Of a stretch of DNA of 17,451 bases, positions 1 to 7,490 are shown in pieces; the stretch's first letter is position 1; every line of letters begins with the position of its first letter. The translations under genes and the position numbers were made by a program. The notes beneath the pieces were generated by a model that saw nothing but the letters and a program-made list of their open reading frames with translations, did not search any database and was not told the origin of the DNA. Source of the stretch: Gymnopilus junonius (taxonomy: Eukaryota > Basidiomycota > Agaricomycetes > Agaricales > Galerinaceae); contig JADNYJ010000637.1 of NCBI GenBank assembly GCA_015501075.1, forward strand, positions 1-17,451, given 5' to 3'.

Positions 1-1623
1 AGCCTTGTTCCCCAAACTGCAAGTCGATTTTGAAAGAGGTATGAGAAATTACACAAAGGCTTTAGAAACAGTGTTTGACATACGACAGTTTCGTTCAGAA
101 CAACGTCCATAAGCTCAGGGGTTTACGAAAGAACTGAAGCAGTGTTAAATATAGAACTGAGAGAAATTTCGACTTCGATTTAGAAAGAAAAAACACACCG
201 TGAAAAGCAAAACATACCTGTAGAATTAGAAGTCGCCTTAACAAGAGATAAGAAACTTCGGGTCAAAACACCCTTTATTAGATGGGTATAGCAACAAATT
301 CATCGAAGATGCCTTCTGGAGGAGTAGGGCCATCATAGAAAAGGAGCTGAGTAATGATAGGCTAGCTAATAGACGAAACGTTAAGAGCCCGTTTATATAT
401 GGATTAACAACGTCTGAAACTTGCTTGACCAGCCGCGAAGTTGAAAAAGATGAGCATCGAAGCCTTGGGGTCCAGTACATTCTCGTTGAAATTTGCTACG
501 GCTTTGGCTACATCAGGAATGAAGGGATCTATGAATGTGATTAAACCACTCCATATAGAATTTGATTAAGTGTCAAAAGCCATTGCACAGGGGGGCTGGA
601 ACAGACCCAAACTTGACTGTGAGCAAGGTGAACCTAGTGACAATCCCCTAATGCAGCAGATATAAGTATGTAGTGGACGAAAGGAAACACATAAATGATC
701 AAACTGACAAGTTGTTTCCTCCTCCCTATTAAAAAAAACGACTATCAGCTTAGGCAAAAACAGCTTAACGGCACGGAACATACCTTCAAGCCAAAGAATA
801 GAGCAGGACTCGAAGCTTGAGTGACAGCAACCACATGACCATCCGGTTTAACAAGCTCAAATACAGTGACCGTGTCAATGGTCAGCCCATACTGATTTGT
901 CAACCACGAATAGCCCCCTCCAAGGGTCAGCTCACCAACGCCGACACTGGTTATGCGACCGCCCATGACGTCAACATTGAAAGGCTCAAGTGCAGCGTAG
1001 ACGTCGTCCCATATAAGACCTGCACCAATGACAGTTATTTGTGAAGTTTGGTTGTAGGTCACTTCAGAGAAATGCTTCATTCAAATGTGTGGACGCCAGT
1101 GTTGACGAGAATCCTGGATTTGACGCGTGGCCTCCGCCTTTGGCAAGGAGATGACCGGAGTGGGGCAACTTGGAAGGCTGGTTGGCCTACTGCAAACAGA
1201 GTGTTAGTCGTACCCACTAATTGAAAGTAAAAGTAAACGTTGAGCAATTCTAGACATTTTACCATATATAATATGGGGGGTGCTCACAGTAATTCCTACG
1301 TCGACAGTTGTGCCTGGCACGACAGCGTAAGCGGAAAGCTGGGTGCTCGAAGAAGCCCAATGGGATATCGCTTCGACATAGTTCGGGTCACATGAGACGA
1401 AAAAATAAACCTTTCCATTAGCTGGACAAGAAATTCAAAACACGCCTAGTTTAAATTGAATAATACCAGGGTAGTGAATATCAGTCGCACTAGAGACAGC
1501 ACCAGCTATTTGGGCGCAGACGGCATCGGGGAAAAAAACGGCAGTCACGTCTGATATAAATGACCCAAAGACGAGTGCAAGGATGGAGGCCAGGAATGCG
1601 AGATATCCTACCCAAAAGATCAT
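1..1623 (-). pseudogene. FAD-linked oxidase copy 1, decayed, runs off left edge
   Basis: Relic of a secreted FAD-binding (PCMH/BBE-type) oxidase, recognised by alignment to the intact copy at 4904-6955. The signal-peptide exon (ATG at 1621-1623, MIFWVGYLAFLASILALVFG) and much of exon 4 (LGGGYSWLTNQYGL) still read well. Lesions seen: the acceptor of exon 2 is AT instead of AG (1392-1393); 10 bp are missing at the start of exon 3 (near 1219); the acceptor of exon 4 is lost (near 1140); a frameshift follows FSST near 1105; one base is missing from the NNF exon (AACTT for AACTTT, near 709); exon 6 is shortened; exon 8 has a small deletion and reads two TAA codons (275-280). One intron donor has become GC. 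The last exon starts at 16 and leaves the window. Unlike copies 3 and 4 it keeps GGGH, the covalent-FAD histidine. Clearly non-functional as written. Confidence 0.85.
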
Positions 1624-2097
1624 TCCCAAAGCTGAAGCTGACTCGGAGAAAGCAGTTCAGGGAAGAATACGTGCGAGGGTAATATGAAAGAGATATCACC
1701 GATTGAACGTCGTTTTATTTTATGTCTGCCAGACGAATTCAATCAGTGTCAGCTACCTATCAGGGTAGAATGACCTGACCCTCCCACCTTCCTGACTCCC
1801 AATGTTGTATAGATCAGGTAGTCTCTATCAAACCGCAGGAGAATCCAAGGTGCTTGTTGTTTGCGGCAGAATGCGCCTACAGGGACAAATCCCTAAAGAC
1901 ATTACAGGTCGTTGAGTTAGGTGCCCATCAGATTCGGACACACTGTCTCGAGGCAGAAAGGAGAACAGTTTCGATATCAACAGCTTTCGCTCCATGTCTG
2001 CCTTGTTCGATGTAAAAAGAATCCCCGATAGTTAATTTGCAGGTCAAGAATGTTTGGAGCATCGGCGTCAGGACGTATACATCCAATGCCTCGTATC
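1624..2097. other. Spacer between oxidase copies 1 and 2
   Basis: No gene seen. The part next to copy 1 is its former promoter: a degenerate AT-rich stretch (1711-1722) and the short GCCAGACG motif remain. The TATA plus GTGCGCAAAC block found upstream of the other copies is missing. From about 1980 the sequence resembles the far upstream region of the other units (the CTTTCGCTC...TTCGATGTAAA segment matches 4703-4740). From about 2025 to 2097 it resembles the 3' flank of copy 4, so this is the unit boundary of the tandem array. Confidence 0.55.
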
Positions 2098-2106
2098 TCA
2101 AAATTT

Positions 2107-2114
2107 GAATCCTC
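2107..2114. repeat. Target-site duplication, left copy (GAATCCTC)
   Basis: This 8-bp sequence is repeated exactly at 3741-3748. In the intact oxidase copy the same site (4913-4920) occurs once, as TTTGAATCCTCCAGC. The duplication therefore marks an insertion into the last exon of copy 2. Eight base pairs is the size made by hAT transposases. Confidence 0.85.
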
Positions 2115-2139
2115 TAGGCCTGGGTTAGATATTATTTTG
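2115..2139 (+). repeat. Left terminal inverted repeat of hAT-like element
   Basis: Starts TAGGCCTGGGTTAG. Pairs imperfectly with the reverse complement of 3716-3740, with about 18 of 25 positions identical by eye. It contains the first of several GTTAGATAT motifs (2124-2132). Confidence 0.7.
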
Positions 2140-2150
2140 CCGTGTGAGTT

Positions 2151-2176
2151 ACTATGATTCGTCGGGAGTTTGAAAC
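2151..2176 (+). repeat. 26-bp perfect inverted repeat, left arm
   Basis: Begins ACTATGATTCGTCGG and is the exact reverse complement of 2837-2862. It lies 36 bp inside the left end of the hAT-like element. The arms enclose about 660 bp without a gene. Confidence 0.85.
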
Positions 2177-2836
2177 AGAAACATAGAAAAATCAATATCA
2201 AATTTTACACATGCTCTAGAGAGCTAAAATTTTACAGAGATGTACAACTTTACATTCTCTTTGGATTCGTAAAATGTTTTTAATGAAAAGTTGAAAGTGC
2301 AAGCAACAGGAGTATTTCCGCGTCTCAAAAGTGAAAGGATGGGGAGATTGAAACGAGAGTCACATAGCAGTCACGGTTGATTTGAAGTTTTGCTGACAAG
2401 CTGAATAGACGGCATGCTGGCAGTAGCATCAGTGCTGCCCACAGTAAATAGAAGGTCTAAGCGGAGCTTGAATGCTCATCACGTCTGTCACTCTGGATTG
2501 GACTCTGAATGGTCCTCCAGGTTTTCTGAATGCAATACTGCGAGAATTGACATGAAATTTGGCATGGATACTCACCTAAAGGTACTGAAACTGCCTGTAA
2601 AATTTTGGCATGACCGCTCATTAGGATCTGGCTAGATCTAACTAATGATCTCATTACATTGACTGCTTTGATGTAATGAACTTCTCATCTGTCCGATATC
2701 TTTCTCATCCACAGCATTCTCTGAGAAAATTTCTACACCATCTTAAAGGCCAAAAGGTCTAGTATTTATGTGATTTTTTCTAGAGCAAAGGAGTGAGGTA
2801 GAGAGGCAGGAGCAGGGTCGTTTCAAACTCGCCATC

Positions 2837-2862
2837 GTTTCAAACTCCCGACGAATCATAGT
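2837..2862 (-). repeat. 26-bp perfect inverted repeat, right arm
   Basis: Exact reverse complement of 2151-2176. Just before it, TTTCAAACTC at 2821-2830 repeats part of the arm (2838-2847), giving a short direct duplication at this boundary. Confidence 0.85.
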
Positions 2863-2892
2863 ATGTTAGAAAATACCGCCGATCTTTGTGAG

Positions 2893-2991
2893 GTTAGATA
2901 TCCTTTGTTACTAACGGTTATTTAATCACGTGTCACAACTTACATAATAATAACTCGCACATGTGAGAAATGTAAGAAAAGGATATCTAAC
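2893..2991. repeat. Small hairpin element with 14-bp inverted repeats
   Basis: GTTAGATATCCTTT (2893-2906) and AAAGGATATCTAAC (2978-2991) are perfect inverted repeats around an AT-rich 71-bp core. TGTTACTAAC (2906-2915) overlaps the left arm and is also the exact reverse complement of 3708-3717 near the element's right end. The same GTTAGATA core recurs at 2124, 3621 and 3631 on one strand or the other. These could be subterminal transposase-binding repeats or the ends of a nested element. Confidence 0.6.
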
Positions 2992-3028
2992 GTGTTGGTA
3001 ACACTCTCGTCTGCCCAACGTCTGCTTG

Positions 3029-3523
3029 TTAGTCCTCGGCGGCCTCTCCCATGAAGAAAGAGTCAATGCTCCAGTCCCCCGGTGTACCTGTCATCTCCTT
3101 TTCTGCTCCTTTCTTCTCAACTGACGACTGTGCCCCAGGCCCCTGAGAATCAACATTGAGAATGAGCTCCTTCAAGGCTGGCTCTTCAAGCTTGATGAAC
3201 TCTGTGATGGCAAACGTGTCCGAAGACCGAACAACTGTGTGATCGCGCCGAAGAGCATCGTCAACGCGCTCGGTTTCGTCGAGATCGTATGGGTCCGGAT
3301 GATTGAACAGCTGTTCTTCGACGGCCTCGATATCAACGCTGCTGGGTTCGATGTTTTCGGTATTCAGAAGATCAAAGAGAGTGGGAGCTGATTGAACAGC
3401 CGGGGTGGAATTGTTGGCAGTGGTTGTTGGTGTTGCAGGTACGTGGACACGAGCTTGATCGTCAGATTTGATGAATTGGTTGCAGGCATCCACCAAAGCC
3501 TGCTCCTGCTCATTGGAGAGCAT
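3029..3523 (-). CDS. Hypothetical acidic protein carried by the hAT-like element
   Basis: An uninterrupted 164-codon ORF from ATG (3521-3523) to TAA (3029-3031). I do not recognise the family. Composition: a short polar N-terminus with MLSNEQEQALVDACNQFI; a Thr/Pro/Asn/Ala-rich linker around residues 28-48; then a mostly acidic remainder with DPYDLDETERVDD and LEEPALKELILNVD; ending DSFFMGEAAED. There is no signal peptide, membrane span or metal-binding motif, and no similarity to a transposase that I can see. The local GC content is clearly higher than in the flanking AT-rich element sequence, which suggests a captured or once-selected coding segment rather than a chance ORF. It could be an exon of a longer spliced gene, and expression is unproven. 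An AT-rich palindrome (3592-3615, CCAGTAA..TTACTGG) lies about 70 bp upstream of the ATG. Confidence 0.4.
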   Translation of the reverse strand: MLSNEQEQALVDACNQFIKSDDQARVHVPATPTTTANNSTPAVQSAPTLFDLLNTENIEPSSVDIEAVEEQLFNHPDPYDLDETERVDDALRRDHTVVRSSDTFAITEFIKLEEPALKELILNVDSQGPGAQSSVEKKGAEKEMTGTPGDWSIDSFFMGEAAED

Positions 3524-3715
3524 TTTCTGTGCAGTAGATGGACCAGAAAATTGCTTTGCGACGGTTGCGACCCCAACTTCATCATACGATACCAGTAAAA
3601 ATATTTTATTACTGGCCGGAATATCTAACAGTATCTAACATGAGGTTCTGACCCCTCCCATGTGATATATGTTATTAACACTGTTATTTACATGTTATTT
3701 ATTCGGTGTTAGTAA

Positions 3716-3740
3716 CAATATCATAACAAACCCTGCTCTA
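3716..3740 (-). repeat. Right terminal inverted repeat of hAT-like element
   Basis: The reverse strand reads TAGAGCAGGGTTTGTT, pairing imperfectly with 2115-2139. It is followed directly by the second GAATCCTC (3741-3748). Confidence 0.7.
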
Positions 3741-3748
3741 GAATCCTC
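3741..3748. repeat. Target-site duplication, right copy (GAATCCTC)
   Basis: Exact copy of 2107-2114. From here the sequence continues as the last exon of oxidase copy 2 (CCAGCAAGGCCCAT), matching copy 3 at 4913 onward. Confidence 0.85.
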
Positions 3749-4338
3749 CAGCAAGGCCCATTATATCCTGAGGATCTACAGCAGCCTTGAGAGCCTGCAA
3801 CGCAGGAAGATTGTCCCCGTACATATCTCCCAGCGGGGTATTATATATCGCGTACTTAGGCTCCAAACGCAACAGCAGCGTTCGATATCCGTGCCACACT
3901 AAGTAGTCTTGCATACTCTTGCATAGTCATGATAAAAGTCATCGAAAGTGTCGCGAATCCAAGCGGCATGGATATGGAAAGGTCGGAGAGAGAGTGAACG
4001 ATCGGGAGGGAATGCGATCGTGTGATTGTGAGTGGAAAGGAAGGGTTGGAGAGTGGATCGAAATAGCCAAATGATATATCGCTTTCAAGTAGTCCGGGTC
4101 ACCTGAGAAGAGAGGAGAAGACGTTGGAATATTAATCAGCTTGACAAGGAACTGAAGCACGCTTAAAGAATTGAACCTAACCGATATAAAACACGTCGGT
4201 CGCTGTGGAGACAGCATCAGCTATTTGGGCGCAGAGAGTATCAGAGAACAGAATCCCAGTCACGTCTGATATAATCAACCCCAAGGCGAGTGCAGGGAGG
4301 AAGGTCAGAAGTGCGAGATATCCTAGACATAAGATCTT

Positions 4339-4903
4339 TGTGAAATTCGAGGCTGTTCGAGGGAGGGGCCGAAGAAAGAGGAAGAGAGAAGGAGGGTTTA
4401 GGGTGCACGACAGGAGGTGAAATAGATCATTATTATCTGGATGTCGCTTTATACATGTGCGCAAACTAGAAAGAACATTCCGTCAGCCAGACGGCGAGTT
4501 TTCTATTAGTCACCTTGCAATTGGGCGACGCGATTCGCTGAGATTCGAAAATTCAGAAATATGCAGTAACATCGTTACTATTGCAAGCGTAATGTTTGCA
4601 TTTCAGCGAGCAAGTTATAAGCCACCGCGGCAATAGCTTGCAGTAAAGGGCAGAAGAAAGCAGCAGTTGGCTATTCAGTGAGTCAGTAAAAGAAACAATC
4701 ACGGCTTTCGCTCTGTGTTTGTTTGCCTTCTTCGATGCAAACAGCTACGGTTTAGGTTTTCGTGGAATTGAGAGAGGGATTGAAGAGGAAAGTGATCACA
4801 ACTTTACAAAAATGACCTTACTGATTATGAATGATAGTCGATTTGTGAATTAAGGTCGAAGCGTCATATATACTCGTACATTATCGAAATGCATTATTAT
4901 ATC
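4339..4903. other. Spacer between oxidase copies 2 and 3
   Basis: No gene seen. The left portion is the promoter and 5' leader of copy 2, with the TATA block listed separately. The right portion, from about 4770, is the 3' flank of copy 3. Short blocks are shared with the equivalent spacers at 6956-7490 and 9493-9870, such as GCGAGCAAGTTATAAGCC (4606-4623), which resembles CCAGCAAGTTATAAGCC at 7212-7228. Confidence 0.6.
4448..4504 (-). promoter_or_regulatory. TATA box and conserved upstream block, copy 2
   Basis: On the minus strand, TATAAA (4448-4453) is preceded by the block GTTTGCGCACATG, and by a CTGACG/TCTGGCTGA-type segment further upstream. The same arrangement occurs before copies 3 and 4, so it is a promoter duplicated with the gene. 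It is the only well-conserved non-coding stretch in the spacers. Copy 2 itself is dead. Confidence 0.55.
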
Positions 4904-6955
4904 TTAAAATTTGAATCCTCCAGCAAGGCCCATCACATCCTCAGGATCCACAGCAACCTTGAGAGCCCGCAAAGCAGGAAGATTGTCCCCATACATATCC
5001 GCCAGTGGGGTATCATATATCGCATAGTTGGGGTGCACAACAGGGGCACCGAGCAGTGAAGTCTGTCCAAGAGCAACAGCAACGTTCGATATCCGTGCCA
5101 CGCTAGCCTTTGCATTCTCGTGGAAATAGTTATCGGAGGTGGGGAGAATCCAAGCGGCATGGATGTGGAAAGGTCGGAGAGAGAGTGAACGATCGGGAGG
5201 GAATGCAGTCGCTTGGTCGTTGTGGGCATAGATATTGGGAAGGAACGGCTGGAGGGTGAATGACACAATCACGCCATTCTCATCACTAATTCTCGATGCC
5301 CAGGCCTGTGAAATAATTTTGAATGAGGTGAGGTAAATTTATGAAAGCAGTGTTTGACGTACCATAGTTTCATTCAGAACGACATCCAAAATGTCCGTGG
5401 TATATGAAAGAACTGAACCACTCTGAATTATAGCACTAGGAAAAAATTAACCTTCAGGGACTTGGCAGTCAAAACATACAAGAGAACGTACCGGGTATTT
5501 GAGGTACCATTAGCTGGTGATACCTGCACCATAGACAAGAAACTTCTGGTCGAGACATCCATACTCGAATAGGGTATAGCAAGGAATTCATCGAAAATGC
5601 CGTCTGGAGGGGTAGGGGCGTCATAGAAAAGGAGCTGAGCAACGCCAGGCTATAGATAACAAACGATCATATCTTTAAGAGCCCATTTCGGTCTGAATTA
5701 TAACCATTGAGACTTACTTCACCAAATAGGTAATCATAAGAGGAGAGTATGGCGGCTTTCGGGTCGATCACATTCGCGTCAAAATTGGCTATGGCTTGAG
5801 ACACATTAGGAATGGAAGATCCTGTGAATCGAATCAGGCCACCCTATGTAAATGTCTAAGTGGCAAGAAGGATTGCAAAACACGCCACAACTGACCCAGA
5901 CTTGGCCTTGAGGGAATGTCTGCAAGGTGAACCTAGTAACAATCCCCTGAGGCAACAAATGTAAGGACATAATGGAACGAAAAAAAAACATAACTGATGA
6001 GACTGACAAAGTTGTTTCCTCCTCCCTAAATTAAGAAAAAAAGACTATCAGCTGCGTCGAAAACGGATCAGCAAGACCACGGAACATACCTTCAAACCAA
6101 AGAACAAATCAGGATCCGAAGCTTGAGTCACAGTAACCACTTGTCCGTCCGTCCTGACAAACTCGAACGCGGTGACAGTATCAACCGTCAGCCCGTACTG
6201 ATTTGTCAAGTACGAATAGCCTCCTCCAAGGGTAAGCCCACCCACACCCAGACCGGGTACGCGACCACCGACGACGTTGACATTGAAAGGTTCAAGTGCG
6301 GCGTAGACGTCGTCCCAGATCAGACCTGCACCGACGACGACCGTTTGCGACGCTTGATCATAAGTCACCTCCGAGAAACGTTTCAGCGAAATGTGGACGC
6401 CTGTTGTGGATGAGAATCCCGGATTTGACGCGTAGCCTCCGCCTTTGACCTGGATAAACATGAAACGAACAAAGAGATGAGGGTGAGTGGGTGACAAGAT
6501 GGAAGGGTTGACTCACTGCAAACGGCGTACTGGTGCTACCCAATATCTGGAGCTAATTAAAAGTAAACGTTGAGCACTTGCTCGGTAGTATTCTCGGAAA
6601 CGCTTACAATAATTCCTACGTCAGCAGCCGTACCTGGAGCGACGGCACACGCTGAGAGCTCAGTGCTCGTAATGGCCCAATGAGATATCGCTTCCAAGTA
6701 GTCCGGGTCGCCTAAAAAAAGGAAGAGAAGAATGAAAAGGCCGAAATCAGCATGACAAGAAACCGTGACCGAAACATCCTCGAGGAACTGCAACGTACCA
6801 GGATAATACACGGCAGTATCAGAGGAGACTGCACCAGCTATTTGGGCGCAGACAGCATCAGAGAGCAAAATGCCAGTCACGTCTGATATAATCGACCCCA
6901 AGGCGAGTGCAGGGAGGAAGGTCAGAAGTGCGAGATTTCTTGGACATAAGATCAT
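4904..6955 (-). CDS. Secreted FAD-linked oxidase (PCMH/BBE type), intact copy 3
   Basis: The only intact member of the array. Ten exons give 494 aa: 6955-6799, 6711-6608, 6552-6517, 6449-6090, 6025-6008, 5946-5896, 5843-5718, 5649-5492, 5435-5363 and 5305-4904; all phases close. An N-terminal signal peptide (about residues 1-20, LALLTFLPALALG) implies secretion. Next come the FAD-binding PCMH domain (about 50-235, with KGGGYASNPGFSS, GAGLIWDDVYAAL, GVGGLTLGGGYSYLTNQYG and GGGNNFGIVTRF), a substrate-binding middle, and a C-terminal BBE-like tail (NYAIYDTPLADMYGDN..LRALK). Family members oxidise sugars, alkaloids or phenolics and pass electrons to oxygen or another acceptor; the substrate here cannot be told. 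The residue at the usual covalent-FAD histidine (GGGH) is Tyr105, and the second, cysteinyl site of bicovalent members is absent. A TATA box lies at 7062-7068. Exon 5 is only 18 nt and its donor is GTCAGT. Confidence 0.88.
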
Positions 6956-7490
6956 TGTGAAGTTCGGGCTGTTCGAGGGAGGAGTTCAAGGAGGGGAAAG
7001 ATAGAAGGACGAGGGTTTAGATGCGGAACAGGGGGCAATATAGGTCGTTAACTGAGCACCGTTTTATACATGTGCGCAAACTAGAAAGAGCTTTGTGTCA
7101 GCCAGATGGCGAGGTTTTCTGTCAGCCACCTCCCGCAACGTGATTCGTGAAATTTCGAAATGCGTAGGTTGCGTTCAATTGCAAGCATAACTGGAAATGT
7201 TTGAATTTGGGCCAGCAAGTTATAAGCCATCACGAGAAAGCAGGAGCAATTGGCCGTCTGAGTAAGAGATCCGTGTTTGTTTGACGTAAACAAACGCTCA
7301 AGGTTTCCCCGTAATAAGTAATAAAAGGAACGGAAGAAAGCAATGATAACTTTTCTTCAGTAGAAAGTAAATGAAGTAGTCTCTTAAAAAGGTCCTTACT
7401 AATTACAAATGATAGTCTGCTTGTATATTAAGATTGAGGAACGTCGTCGGGATATATATACATTGTTCGAAATGGCATTACACTGGCATC
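6956..7490. other. Spacer between oxidase copies 3 and 4
   Basis: No gene seen. The left part is the 5' leader and promoter of copy 3. From about 7310 the sequence is the 3' flank of copy 4, with ATATATATAC and a GAAATGGCATTAC segment that recurs, diverged, left of copies 2 and 3. Confidence 0.6.
7062..7125 (-). promoter_or_regulatory. TATA box and conserved upstream block, copy 3
   Basis: On the minus strand TATAAAA (7062-7068) lies 107-113 bp before the ATG of the intact oxidase, so transcription would be expected to start about 75-85 nt before the ATG. Directly upstream come GTTTGCGCACATG and CTGGCTGACACAAAGC, nearly identical to the block at 9561-9620. Conservation between copies, against a diverged surround, suggests functional promoter elements. 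Confidence 0.6.

Larger units (their letters stand above)
2115..3740. mobile_element. Non-autonomous hAT-like DNA transposon
   Basis: A 1,626-bp insertion in the last exon of oxidase copy 2. It is bounded by an exact 8-bp duplication and by imperfect terminal inverted repeats: TAGGCCTGGGTT at the left and, on the reverse strand, TAGAGCAGGGTT at the right (9 of 12 identical; about 18 of 25 when extended). An 8-bp duplication with TAG-starting termini is characteristic of the hAT superfamily. No transposase-like reading frame (RNase H-like domain, BED finger or hAT dimerisation region) is visible, so it would depend on an enzyme supplied elsewhere. The interior has a 26-bp perfect inverted repeat, a 14-bp inverted repeat, several GTTAGATA motifs on both strands and one acidic 164-codon ORF. 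A nested origin, with one element inside another, is possible. The superfamily call is inference from the ends only. Confidence 0.75.
2098..4338 (-). pseudogene. FAD-linked oxidase copy 2, deleted and transposon-split
   Basis: Third-oldest-looking relic of the oxidase array. The first exon still encodes a signal peptide (LCLGYLALLTFLPALALG), but the start ATG has become AAG at 4336-4338. Intron 1 and the beginning of exon 2 (GDPDYLKAIYHLA) are present. Near 4065 the sequence then jumps directly into the last exon (LQPFLP equivalent, SRSFTLSP), so the whole FAD-binding core, exons 3 to 9 in the intact copy, is deleted. A further gap of about 40 bp relative to copy 3 lies near 3866. The last exon is split: its final codons and TGA stop (2098-2114) are separated from the rest (3741 onward) by a 1,626-bp hAT-like insertion that duplicated GAATCCTC. 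What remains cannot encode an oxidase. Confidence 0.85.

Noticed and set aside
2890..3640. A complete LTR (solo LTR retrotransposon)
   Set aside because: The terminal GTTAGATA/TATCTAAC motifs resemble LTR ends, but no matching 4-6 bp target duplication was found at these ends. The hAT-like boundaries at 2115 and 3740 are better supported.
3939..4217. A 92-codon minus-strand ORF as a new small protein
   Set aside because: It is the out-of-phase reading across intron 1 and the deletion junction of oxidase copy 2.
1..4338. Repeat-induced point mutation as the cause of decay in copies 1, 2 and 4
   Set aside because: Lesions include insertions, deletions and a C-to-A transversion as well as C-to-T changes. 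I see no consistent dinucleotide bias by eye.
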